From assembly GCA_937988735.1 (NCBI GenBank), contig CALKHQ010000116.1, positions 1-18,105 of the forward strand: a stretch of 18,105 nucleotides of DNA. The letters run 5' to 3'. The stretch comes from an uncultured Alphaproteobacteria bacterium (GTDB lineage Bacteria > Pseudomonadota > Alphaproteobacteria > CALKHQ01). Numbering within the stretch: the stretch's first letter is position 1; every line of letters begins with the position of its first letter. The notes under the pieces were generated by a model, which was not told where the DNA came from, did no database searches, and saw only the letters and a list, made by a program, of their open reading frames with translations. A program made the translations under genes and the position numbers. Shown here one piece after another: positions 7,942 to 14,185 of this stretch.

Positions 7942-8672
7942 CGCTCCTGGCCTCCGATCGAGAGATGGGCGCGCAGCACGAAGGCGTCTCCACGGTAGGT
8001 CGAGCGGACGTATTCGATCGGGACGCGCTGGGCGTCGAAGGTGCGGCGGGTCAGCTTCAGCACCGGTGCGTCCGCCGCAATGTTCAGCGCACGGGCGGCC
8101 GCGGCGTCGGGATGGCCGGCGGTCATCGTCTGCTCCGCCTCGGTCGGCACCCGGCCATAGTCGCGGCGCAGCACGGCATAGAGCGATTCGCGGGAGAAGT
8201 CGGCCCGCTGCAGCAGGTCCGGCGCAATCGCCGCCGGCAGCTCCGTCGTCTCGACCGCGGCCGGCTCGCCGTCGGCCAGCCGCACGCGCACCAGCCGGTG
8301 CACCCGCGCCTTCGCCGCCAGCCCAAGCGCGGACGCCGTTTCCCGGTCGGCGGTTACCGTCTCGGCGAACAGGATGAGGCTGGAAGCGACATGGCCGCTG
8401 CGCGCCATCTCCTCGCTGAAGCCGATCAGCGTGGTGAGCTGCGTCTCCAGCTTCCGTCCGCCGACGAAGGTGCCGAGGCCGCTGCGCGTCTCCAGCAGGC
8501 CCTTGCCCACCAGATGCTGCAGCGCCTGGCGCGCCGTCATCCGGCTGGTGCCAAGCTCCTCCGCCAGCGCCCGCTCCGACGGGACCCGCGCGCCGACGGC
8601 CAGGGCTCCGGACTGGATCCGGCCCTCGATATCCTGGGCAATCCGCAGGTAGATCGGCGTGACGTCGTCCAT
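7938..8672 (-). CDS. GntR/HutC-family transcriptional repressor with UTRA domain
   Basis: The 244-residue protein has an N-terminal winged helix (about residues 5-72) with PSERALAEELGTSRMTARQA. This recognition helix closely resembles those of NagR and DasR. The C-terminal UTRA effector domain starts near residue 80 (TLIGFSEEMARSGH) and ends VLRAHL. HutC-type regulators release DNA on binding a small effector, commonly a phosphosugar or other pathway metabolite. The start at 8672 is favoured by GGAGG five bases upstream; an in-frame ATG at 8750 would run through the operators. Two dre-like palindromes lie immediately upstream, so autoregulation and control of the downstream SIS and ABC genes are expected. 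Together with the SIS gene the context points to a phosphorylated sugar as the signal, which is inference. Confidence 0.93.
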   Translation of the reverse strand: MDDVTPIYLRIAQDIEGRIQSGALAVGARVPSERALAEELGTSRMTARQALQHLVGKGLLETRSGLGTFVGGRKLETQLTTLIGFSEEMARSGHVASSLILFAETVTADRETASALGLAAKARVHRLVRVRLADGEPAAVETTELPAAIAPDLLQRADFSRESLYAVLRRDYGRVPTEAEQTMTAGHPDAAAARALNIAADAPVLKLTRRTFDAQRVPIEYVRSTYRGDAFVLRAHLSIGGQER

Positions 8673-8682
8673 CGACCCTCCG

Positions 8683-8694
8683 TGGTCTAGACCA
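8683..8694. promoter_or_regulatory. GntR operator O1 (perfect dre-type palindrome)
   Basis: TGGTCTAGACCA is a perfect 12-bp palindrome, the same core as published DasR/NagR dre sites. It lies 10 bases upstream of the GntR start codon, just before the ribosome binding site. Binding here would block transcript elongation or initiation of the operon. Confidence 0.88.
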
Positions 8695-8703
8695 ACGTCA
8701 GCG

Positions 8704-8715
8704 CGGTCTATACCA
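8704..8715. promoter_or_regulatory. GntR operator O2 overlapping an extended -10 element
   Basis: Read on the minus strand this is TGGTATAGACCG, a copy of O1 with two changes. Its centre is 21 bp from that of O1, two helical turns, so repressor dimers would sit on the same DNA face. The same bases read TGGTATAGA, an extended -10 promoter element (TG-N-TATAGA at 8707-8712), although I find no good -35 at the right distance. A repressor bound here would exclude RNA polymerase directly. Confidence 0.75.
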
Positions 8716-8816
8716 GGCGCGAAACTGCCGTGCGCCGCACCGCCGGTCAAGGTGCCGCCTTGCGCTCGGCCGGGCCCAGCGACATCGCGCCCCGGGGGCA
8801 GGGGAACGCGGAGAGG

Positions 8817-10310
8817 TCAGGCGCCCAATGCGGCGTCGCGACGGGCGCGGTAGCGGGCAAAGGCCTCGTCCCACGCAGATGCCACCGCCGGGTCCGGGAC
8901 ATGCGTCCGCGCCACGTCCGGCTCAAGCGCCGCCGCGGCGCGGACCGAGGGGAAGCGGCAGACGGCGGTGGCGGCGATCAGCGCGGCCCCGCGCGCGCCG
9001 AACTCGGTCGCGGCCGGCACCACGACCCTGCGGCCGGTGACGTCCGCGATCATCTGGCCCCACAGCGGACTGCGGCTGCCGCCGCCGACCAGCACCAGCT
9101 CGCCGGCCCGCGCCGGCAGCAGGTCGATCAGGTCCCGGATGCCAAGCGCCACCCCCTCGTAGACGGCGCGGACGAGATGCGCCCGGCCGTGCCGCGGTTC
9201 GAGGCCGGCGAACTGCGCCCGCGCCCGGACATCGACCACCGGCGCCACGATCCCCGCCTCGCTGAGGTACGGCAGGTAGGTGAGGCCGTCGCAGCCGATC
9301 GGGACCGACGCGGCCATCGCCTCCAGCTGCCGGTAGAGGTCGGGCGCGCCGGCGAGGTCCGGTGTCAGCGTCGACACCGCCCAATCGATGTTGAGGGTGC
9401 CGGCGACGTTGACCATCGCCCGCCACCAGGCGTGGTCGGGCAGGGTGAACAGCAGGCCCAGGTTGGCCGGCTCGAAGGTCGGCGCATCGAGGCAGATGCC
9501 GAGCAGACAGGTGGTGCCGAGCACGCAGGTCATCCGCCCGCTGACGAGCCCGCCGGAGCCGACCAGCGATGCGCCGACATCGCCCGACCCGATCGCGACC
9601 GGCGTGCCTTCCGCGAGGCCGGTGGCCGCGGCTGCGGCCGCGGTGATCGTGCCGGCGATGCTTTCCGACTCCGCCACCGGCGGCAGCAGATGACGCCACC
9701 GCCCGAGCCCGAACAGCTCCAGCATCGCCTCGCTGCGGCCGCGCGCGACCGCGCTCCCCGGCGCCACCGAGGCCTCGGTGATGTCGGTCGCGGCCTTGCC
9801 GGTGAGCCGGAAGCGCAGGAAATCCTTGTAGCCGAACACGTGCGCGGCCCGCCGCAGCACTTCCGGCTCGTGCTCCGTCAGCCAGGCCGTGACCGGCAGG
9901 GTGCAGCCCTGCTGCATCACGCAGCCGGAGGAGCGGAAGATGCGCTCCTGCACGCCGGGTTCGCGCGCCTCCAGTCGCTCGATCAGGGGCTGGCTGCGGC
10001 TGTCCTCCCAGTTGATGCCCGGGCGAAGCGCGTTCCCCCCGGCGTCGACGACCCACGCCCCGACCATGGCCGCGGAGATGCCGACGGCCGCGATGTCGCC
10101 CGCCTCCACCCCGGCCGCGGCGACCACCTGGCGGATCACCGCCACGGCGGCCTCCCAGGCTTCCTCCGGATCGACCTCGACCCAGCCGGGACGGGGCCGC
10201 GACTGCCGTATCCGCCGGTCGGCCACCGCAAGCTGCCGCCCGTCGGCGTCGAACAGGGCCGCCTTGGTCACCGAGGAACCGGCATCGAGGCCGAGGAAGC
10301 AGTCGGGCAT
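8817..10310 (-). CDS. FGGY-family carbohydrate kinase (xylulokinase-like)
   Basis: The 497-residue protein has the two-domain FGGY layout. The first phosphate-binding loop is LGLDAGSSVTKAALFDADG at the N-terminus. INWEDSRS near residue 100 is the substrate-side region, GSGDVGASL carries the likely catalytic base D244, and LVGGGSRSPLWGQMIADV is the adenosine motif near the C-terminus. FGGY kinases phosphorylate ketoses, polyols and related compounds with ATP. Length is typical. The gene follows the SGNH hydrolase gene by 39 bp on the same strand and precedes the GntR gene by about 145 bp. It may therefore belong to a separate transcript that the dre sites do not directly control, or be read through. 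No clear Shine-Dalgarno precedes the ATG. The exact substrate cannot be told from sequence. Confidence 0.92.
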   Translation of the reverse strand: MPDCFLGLDAGSSVTKAALFDADGRQLAVADRRIRQSRPRPGWVEVDPEEAWEAAVAVIRQVVAAAGVEAGDIAAVGISAAMVGAWVVDAGGNALRPGINWEDSRSQPLIERLEAREPGVQERIFRSSGCVMQQGCTLPVTAWLTEHEPEVLRRAAHVFGYKDFLRFRLTGKAATDITEASVAPGSAVARGRSEAMLELFGLGRWRHLLPPVAESESIAGTITAAAAAATGLAEGTPVAIGSGDVGASLVGSGGLVSGRMTCVLGTTCLLGICLDAPTFEPANLGLLFTLPDHAWWRAMVNVAGTLNIDWAVSTLTPDLAGAPDLYRQLEAMAASVPIGCDGLTYLPYLSEAGIVAPVVDVRARAQFAGLEPRHGRAHLVRAVYEGVALGIRDLIDLLPARAGELVLVGGGSRSPLWGQMIADVTGRRVVVPAATEFGARGAALIAATAVCRFPSVRAAAALEPDVARTHVPDPAVASAWDEAFARYRARRDAALGA

Positions 10311-10349
10311 GGCGCAGTCGCGGGTCGGCGTTGGGGCAGGAGCGGGGGC

Positions 10350-10991
10350 TTACCGCAGGATCTCGGCGACCTTTGCCGCGACGGCGCGGCCGAGCGCCAG
10401 ATGCGCCTCCGGGTCCAGATGGAAGCCGTCGTATGCGCTCGACGTGACGACGGAGCCGGCGTCGAGGAAATGGACACCCTTCTCCCTGGCCACGGCGGCG
10501 TAGCGGGTAGCGAACTCCTGCGCCTTCTCGTAGGCGCCGGCGAACATGTCGGCGTGGAACGGCAGCTCGCGCAGGATCGGCGGCGGGGCGATCACCAGCA
10601 CCTCCGGCGTGCCGCCGCCATGGCCCACGCCCGCGGTGCGGACGATGTCCACCAGCACGCCGACGCCGGCGGCGATGTCCCAGGCGGAGACGTTGAACCG
10701 GGCCTTGAGGTCGTTGGTGCCCAGCATGATCGCGACGACGTCGAGCGGGAAGTGGCTGAGCAGGCAGGGCAGCAGGTAAGTCTTGCCGTTGCGGAACTCG
10801 CCCTCGACCGGGTCGTCGCGCACGGTCGTCCGCCCGTTCAACCCCTCCGCGATCACGCGCCAGTCCGGCCCGAGCTCCGCCTCCAGCACGCCCGTCCAGC
10901 GCTCATGGTGCCGGTAGCGCCCGTCAGGCCGGTCGACCGTCGCGTGGCCGAAGGTGTTGGAGTCGCCATAGCAGAGGATGGTGCGGGTCAT
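10350..10991 (-). CDS. SGNH/GDSL-family hydrolase (arylesterase-like)
   Basis: The 213-residue protein shows all four SGNH blocks. YGDSNTFG carries the nucleophile S11, LNGRTT the Gly/Asn of blocks II-III, GTND (91-94) the oxyanion Asn, and DGFHLD (188-193) the Asp-His pair of the triad. No signal peptide is visible, so it is probably cytoplasmic. Members cleave esters, including acetyl groups on sugars. As the first gene of a kinase-containing transcript, removal of an acyl group from a sugar before phosphorylation is a reasonable guess. The start codon follows a weak GGACG sequence. The gene lies divergent from the XRE regulator gene across about 195 bp. Confidence 0.9.
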   Translation of the reverse strand: MTRTILCYGDSNTFGHATVDRPDGRYRHHERWTGVLEAELGPDWRVIAEGLNGRTTVRDDPVEGEFRNGKTYLLPCLLSHFPLDVVAIMLGTNDLKARFNVSAWDIAAGVGVLVDIVRTAGVGHGGGTPEVLVIAPPPILRELPFHADMFAGAYEKAQEFATRYAAVAREKGVHFLDAGSVVTSSAYDGFHLDPEAHLALGRAVAAKVAEILR

Positions 10992-11120
10992 GGCTTCGTC
11001 CGGTCAGGCGGTTGCACGGGGCCTGTTGTTTAGCCGGCGCCTTGCCGGAGCGCCAGTTCCTCGCCCGGCTGCGCTGGCCGAGGGCCGCATGCCCGTCCGG
11101 CGCCTGCGACCAAATGAGAC

Positions 11121-11156
11121 TTGAATAATGATGTATGAGGCATCATCAATTATATC
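11121..11156 (+). promoter_or_regulatory. AT-rich promoter/operator region with inverted repeat IR1 (11128-11146)
   Basis: ATGATG-TATGAGG-CATCAT forms an inverted repeat in a strikingly AT-rich patch of an otherwise very GC-rich window. TTGAAT at 11121-11126 is a possible -35 element, but no well-spaced -10 is clear. The left arm with its spacer, TGATGTAT, recurs in reverse complement in a second repeat about 40 bp closer to the XRE start. The patch probably holds the promoter of the XRE-SulP pair. Confidence 0.5.
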
Positions 11157-11169
11157 TCACGGCTCCTTT

Positions 11170-11181
11170 CTGATACATCAG
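11170..11181 (+). promoter_or_regulatory. Inverted repeat IR2 overlapping the XRE ribosome-binding region
   Basis: CTGATACATCAG is a palindrome with a two-base centre; its reverse complement, CTGATGTATCAG, shares TGATGTAT with IR1. It ends five bases before the ATG of the XRE-type gene. Two related repeats directly before a small HTH gene suggest autoregulation. Confidence 0.5.
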
Positions 11182-11186
11182 ACGGA

Positions 11187-11468
11187 ATGATTACGGCATT
11201 GCAAATGAAGGCGGCGCGCGCGCTGCTGGGCATCGACCAGCAGACGCTGGCCGAGCTCGCCGGCCTGTCGCTTCCGACAATCCAGCGGATGGAGGCGAGC
11301 GACGGCACCGTCCGCGGCGTCGTCGACACGCTGATGAAGGTGATCGACGCCCTCGACCGGGCCGGGATCGAGCTGATCGGCGAGAACATGCCGAGCCAGG
11401 GCACCGGCCGCGGCGTGCGCCTGAAGGAACCGGGCATTCCCGCCCCGATCGAGCGCAGGAGAAACTGA
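11187..11468 (+). CDS. Small XRE-family helix-turn-helix regulator
   Basis: The 93-residue protein is nearly all one HTH_3/XRE domain. MKAARALLGIDQQTLAELAGLSLPTIQRMEAS (about residues 7-38) covers helices 1-3, with the recognition helix at LPTIQRME. A short helical segment RGVVDTLMKVIDAL and a GIELIGENM strand follow. It should bind DNA as a dimer in the cytoplasm, most likely at the two inverted repeats just upstream. The stop lies five bases before the SulP start, so the two genes are cotranscribed and the regulator probably governs the transporter. Only GGA lies in front of the ATG, overlapped by the repeat region. The fold is certain; the signal sensed is unknown, and no ligand domain is present. 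Confidence 0.88.
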   Translation: MITALQMKAARALLGIDQQTLAELAGLSLPTIQRMEASDGTVRGVVDTLMKVIDALDRAGIELIGENMPSQGTGRGVRLKEPGIPAPIERRRN

Positions 11469-11473
11469 CCCCC

Positions 11474-13204
11474 ATGCGCGCCACAACGATGCGGGGGCCA
11501 GAATCGGCCACCGGCCGGTTTGTCGAGCTGTTCACGCCGAAGCTCGTCACCATCCTGCGTGAGGGCTACCGCTGGAACCACTTTCGCGCCGACGCGATTT
11601 CCGGCCTCACGGTCGCCATCGTCGCCCTGCCGCTGTCGATGGCCATCGCCATCGGCTCCGGTCTGTCGCCGGAGAAGGGGCTGTTCACGGCCATCGTCGG
11701 CGGGTTCCTGGTGTCCGCGCTCGGCGGCAGCCGGTTCCAGATCGGGGGGCCGGCCGGCGCGTTCATCGTGCTGGTCGCCACCATCGTCGAACGGCACGGC
11801 TATGACGGCCTCGTCCTCGCCACCCTGATGGCGGGGCTGATGATGGTCGCCGTCGGGTTCCTGCGCCTCGGCACTTACATCAAGTACATCCCCTTCCCGG
11901 TCACGGTCGGCTTCACCGCCGGCATCGCGGTCATCATCTTCGCCAGCCAGATCCGCGAGCTGCTGGGCCTGGAGCTCGAATACGAGCCGGCGGCGCTGAT
12001 CCCGAAGATCGAGGCACTGGCCGGCGCCATCGGCACCTTCAATCCGGCCGCACTGGGCGTCGCCGTGCTCGGGCTCGCCATCATCGTCGGCCTTCGGCGG
12101 TACCGGCCCAAATGGCCCGGGCTTCTGATCGCGGTAGTGGTGACTACCGTGGTCACCGTGGCCCTCGACCTCGACATCACCACCATCGGGTCGCGCTTCG
12201 GCGAGGTGCCGCGCACGCTGCCCGCCCCGGCCCTGCCGGCATTCGACCTGGCGAAGATCCAGGCCGTGCTGCCGGACGCGATCGCGATCGCACTGCTCGG
12301 CTCGATCGAATCGCTGCTGTCGGCCGTGGTGGCCGACGGCATGACCGGCCGCCGCCACCGCTCCAACTGCGAGCTGGTTGCCCAGGGCATTGCCAACATC
12401 GGCGCGGTGACCTTTGGCGGCATGTGCGTGACCGGCACCATCGCCCGCACCGCGACCAACGTCCGCTCCGGCGCGCACGGCCCGGTGTCGGGGATGCTGC
12501 ACGCGGTCTACGTGCTGCTGTTCATGCTGGCGGCAGCCCCGCTCGCCGCCTACATCCCGCTGGCGAGCCTGGGCGCAGTGCTTGCCTTCGTCTCCTGGAA
12601 CATGGCGGAGAAGCACGAGTTCTGGGGCCTCCTGCGGACGTCCTGGGGCGACGCGCTGGTGCTGCTCGCGACCTTCCTGCTCACGGTGTTTGCCGACCTG
12701 ACGATCGCGATCGGCGTCGGCGTCACCATGGGTGCCTTCCTGTTCCTCCACCGCATGGCCGGGACCGTGGCGGTCGAGACGGGGAGCCCGCCGGTGGTCG
12801 CGGCCGACGAGCCGGACGCGCGGGGCAGCGACCGGACGGCCTACGAGCCGCAGGTGCTGGACGGGGAGGTGGTCGTCTACCGGATTTCCGGCGCCTTCTT
12901 CTTCGGTGCGGCCGCGGCGGTGAGCACGGTGCTGGACCGCCTCGGCGCCCATCCGAAGCTGTTCGTGCTCGACCTGAAGGACGTGCCGCTGGTGGACAGC
13001 ACCGCGGCACGGACCCTGGAGCGGTTCGCGCACAAGGCAGCCCGCACCGGAGCCCGCGTGTACCTCACCGGCGCCGCAAGACCGGTGCGGCGGATCCTGC
13101 TGCAGGCCGGGCTGCGCAAGCCGCTGGTCCGCTACGCGTCGAACCCCGAGGACGCGGTCGCCCACTGGCGCGCCACCGCGGCCGGAACGGCGCCGGAGCA
13201 ATAA
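11474..13204 (+). CDS. SulP-family inorganic anion transporter with C-terminal STAS domain
   Basis: The 576-residue protein has the SulP transporter core in residues 35-430, with 10 or more hydrophobic segments. It includes FRADAISGLTVAIVALPLSM, the GGPAGAF substrate-loop motif (91-97) and GSIESLLSAVVADGMTG (276-292, E279). A STAS domain follows (about 465-565) with VPLVDSTAARTLE around D508-T510, the region that in STAS proteins handles nucleotide or phosphorylation signals. SulP proteins carry sulfate, bicarbonate, dicarboxylates or other anions, usually with Na+ or H+. The ATG at 11474 follows AGGAG (inside the last codons of the XRE gene) at a rather long 12-base spacing; a second ATG at 11489 is possible. 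Operon with the XRE regulator is nearly certain. The ion carried is undetermined. Confidence 0.93.
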   Translation: MRATTMRGPESATGRFVELFTPKLVTILREGYRWNHFRADAISGLTVAIVALPLSMAIAIGSGLSPEKGLFTAIVGGFLVSALGGSRFQIGGPAGAFIVLVATIVERHGYDGLVLATLMAGLMMVAVGFLRLGTYIKYIPFPVTVGFTAGIAVIIFASQIRELLGLELEYEPAALIPKIEALAGAIGTFNPAALGVAVLGLAIIVGLRRYRPKWPGLLIAVVVTTVVTVALDLDITTIGSRFGEVPRTLPAPALPAFDLAKIQAVLPDAIAIALLGSIESLLSAVVADGMTGRRHRSNCELVAQGIANIGAVTFGGMCVTGTIARTATNVRSGAHGPVSGMLHAVYVLLFMLAAAPLAAYIPLASLGAVLAFVSWNMAEKHEFWGLLRTSWGDALVLLATFLLTVFADLTIAIGVGVTMGAFLFLHRMAGTVAVETGSPPVVAADEPDARGSDRTAYEPQVLDGEVVVYRISGAFFFGAAAAVSTVLDRLGAHPKLFVLDLKDVPLVDSTAARTLERFAHKAARTGARVYLTGAARPVRRILLQAGLRKPLVRYASNPEDAVAHWRATAAGTAPEQ

Positions 13205-13239
13205 GATTCCGGCGCAGGCGGTTTCGCGCGCTGACAGAA

Positions 13240-13261
13240 GGCCGGGGCAGGCGCCCCGGCC
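13240..13261. terminator. Strong GC hairpin between convergent SulP and folE genes
   Basis: GGCCGGGGC-AGGC-GCCCCGGCC is a perfect 9-bp stem with a four-base loop, placed between the SulP stop and the folE stop. It is likely a bidirectional terminator. There is no U-run on either side, so it is not a textbook intrinsic terminator. Confidence 0.6.
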
Positions 13262-13264
13262 GCA

Positions 13265-13978
13265 TCAGTCCCTGAGGTTGATCAGCGACAGGAATTCCCG
13301 CCGCAGCGACGCATTGGAGAGGAAGGCGCCGCGCATCACGCTGTTGACCATCTTGGCGCCGGTGTCCTTCACCCCACGCCAGTGCATGCAGAAGTGGTCG
13401 GCCTCGATCACGATGGCGAGCCCGTCCGGCTTTACCATGTCCATCAGCAGCTCCGCGATCTGGATGACAGCCTCCTCCTGGATCTGCGGCCGTGCCATCA
13501 CCCATTCCACCAGCCGGGAGTATTTCGACAGACCGACCAGGTTCGACTGCTGGTTGGGCAGCACGCCGATCCACAGCCGGCCCATGATCGGCACCAGGTG
13601 ATGGCTGCAGGCGCTGCGCACCGACACGGGCCCGACGATCATCAGCTCGTCCAGGCTGGCGGCGTTCGGGAACTCGGTCACCGGCGGCGCCGGCTCGTAG
13701 CGGCCGCGGAACACCTCGTTCAGGTACATCTTCGCCACCCGGCGCGCCGTCTCCTGGGTGTTGTGGTCGTTCTCCACGTCGATGACCAGGCTCTCCAGCA
13801 CCGACTCCATCCGCGCGGTGACCTCCTGGAGCAGCGCGTCCATCTCGCCCGGCTCGATGAACTCGGCGATGTTGTCGTTGGCATTGAAGCGCCTGCCCGC
13901 GCGCCGGATCCGCTCGCGGATGCGGGCGGACACCGGCCGCGTCATCGCCGCGTGCCGGCCGTCCGAAGCTTCATTCAT
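13265..13978 (-). CDS. folE: GTP cyclohydrolase I
   Basis: The 237-residue enzyme converts GTP to 7,8-dihydroneopterin triphosphate, the first step of folate (and, in some organisms, queuosine or biopterin) synthesis. Zn ligands fit C124 and H127 in SACSHHLVP and C197 in ADHFCMHWRGVKD, matching E. coli C110, H113 and C181. Other family marks are ETARRVAKMYLNEVF (76-90) and VGLSKYSRLVEW (148-159). The SHHLVPIMGRLWIGVLP segment differs from the enterobacterial EHH-VPF-G form and resembles a variant lineage found in several bacteria. The N-terminus before IAEFIEP is basic and variable. The ATG at 13978 is weakly supported by a GTGGA sequence; an ATG at 13945 would shorten the protein by 11 residues. 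It diverges from the propeller gene and converges on SulP. Confidence 0.93.
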   Translation of the reverse strand: MNEASDGRHAAMTRPVSARIRERIRRAGRRFNANDNIAEFIEPGEMDALLQEVTARMESVLESLVIDVENDHNTQETARRVAKMYLNEVFRGRYEPAPPVTEFPNAASLDELMIVGPVSVRSACSHHLVPIMGRLWIGVLPNQQSNLVGLSKYSRLVEWVMARPQIQEEAVIQIAELLMDMVKPDGLAIVIEADHFCMHWRGVKDTGAKMVNSVMRGAFLSNASLRREFLSLINLRD

Positions 13979-14185
13979 GGTCGTCCACAGCCGTCTTTCC
14001 CTTTTCCCGTCGTCGCGGGGGCTGCCACAGGCGGCCGCATCCCACCGCGGGGGCCACGATGGCCGAGGGTGGCGGCGGGGACAAGGCCCGCGACCCGGGA
14101 CCGCGGGCAATGGCCCGACATCGCAGATGACCGCGGCCGCGGCGTAGGGCAGTGTGGCGCCTCGTTTCGAACCCGAGTGAGTCCC

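Noticed and set aside
5879..7993. A 704-residue minus-strand frame extending the solute-binding protein through the SIS gene
   Set aside because: The upstream part is low-complexity Arg/Gly-rich. The signal peptide and ribosome binding site at 7171-7190 fix the real start.
8683..8715. Assigning the operon to N-acetylglucosamine use because of the dre-like sites
   Set aside because: The site type is shared by many GntR/HutC regulators, and no deacetylase or glucosamine-6-phosphate deaminase (NagA/NagB) is present.
8765..8805. GC-rich palindrome after the kinase gene as a terminator
   Set aside because: The arms leave almost no loop and no U-run follows on the minus strand, so the claim is not supported.
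8730..11033. A 767-residue open frame on the plus strand across the kinase and SGNH genes
   Set aside because: It is antisense to two proteins with full catalytic motifs, and its own translation is compositionally biased with no domain. It is an effect of high GC.
11089..11124. An 11-codon frame (MPVRRLRPNET) upstream of the XRE gene as a leader peptide
   Set aside because: There is no ribosome binding site and no attenuator-like pairing was seen; it is within chance expectation.
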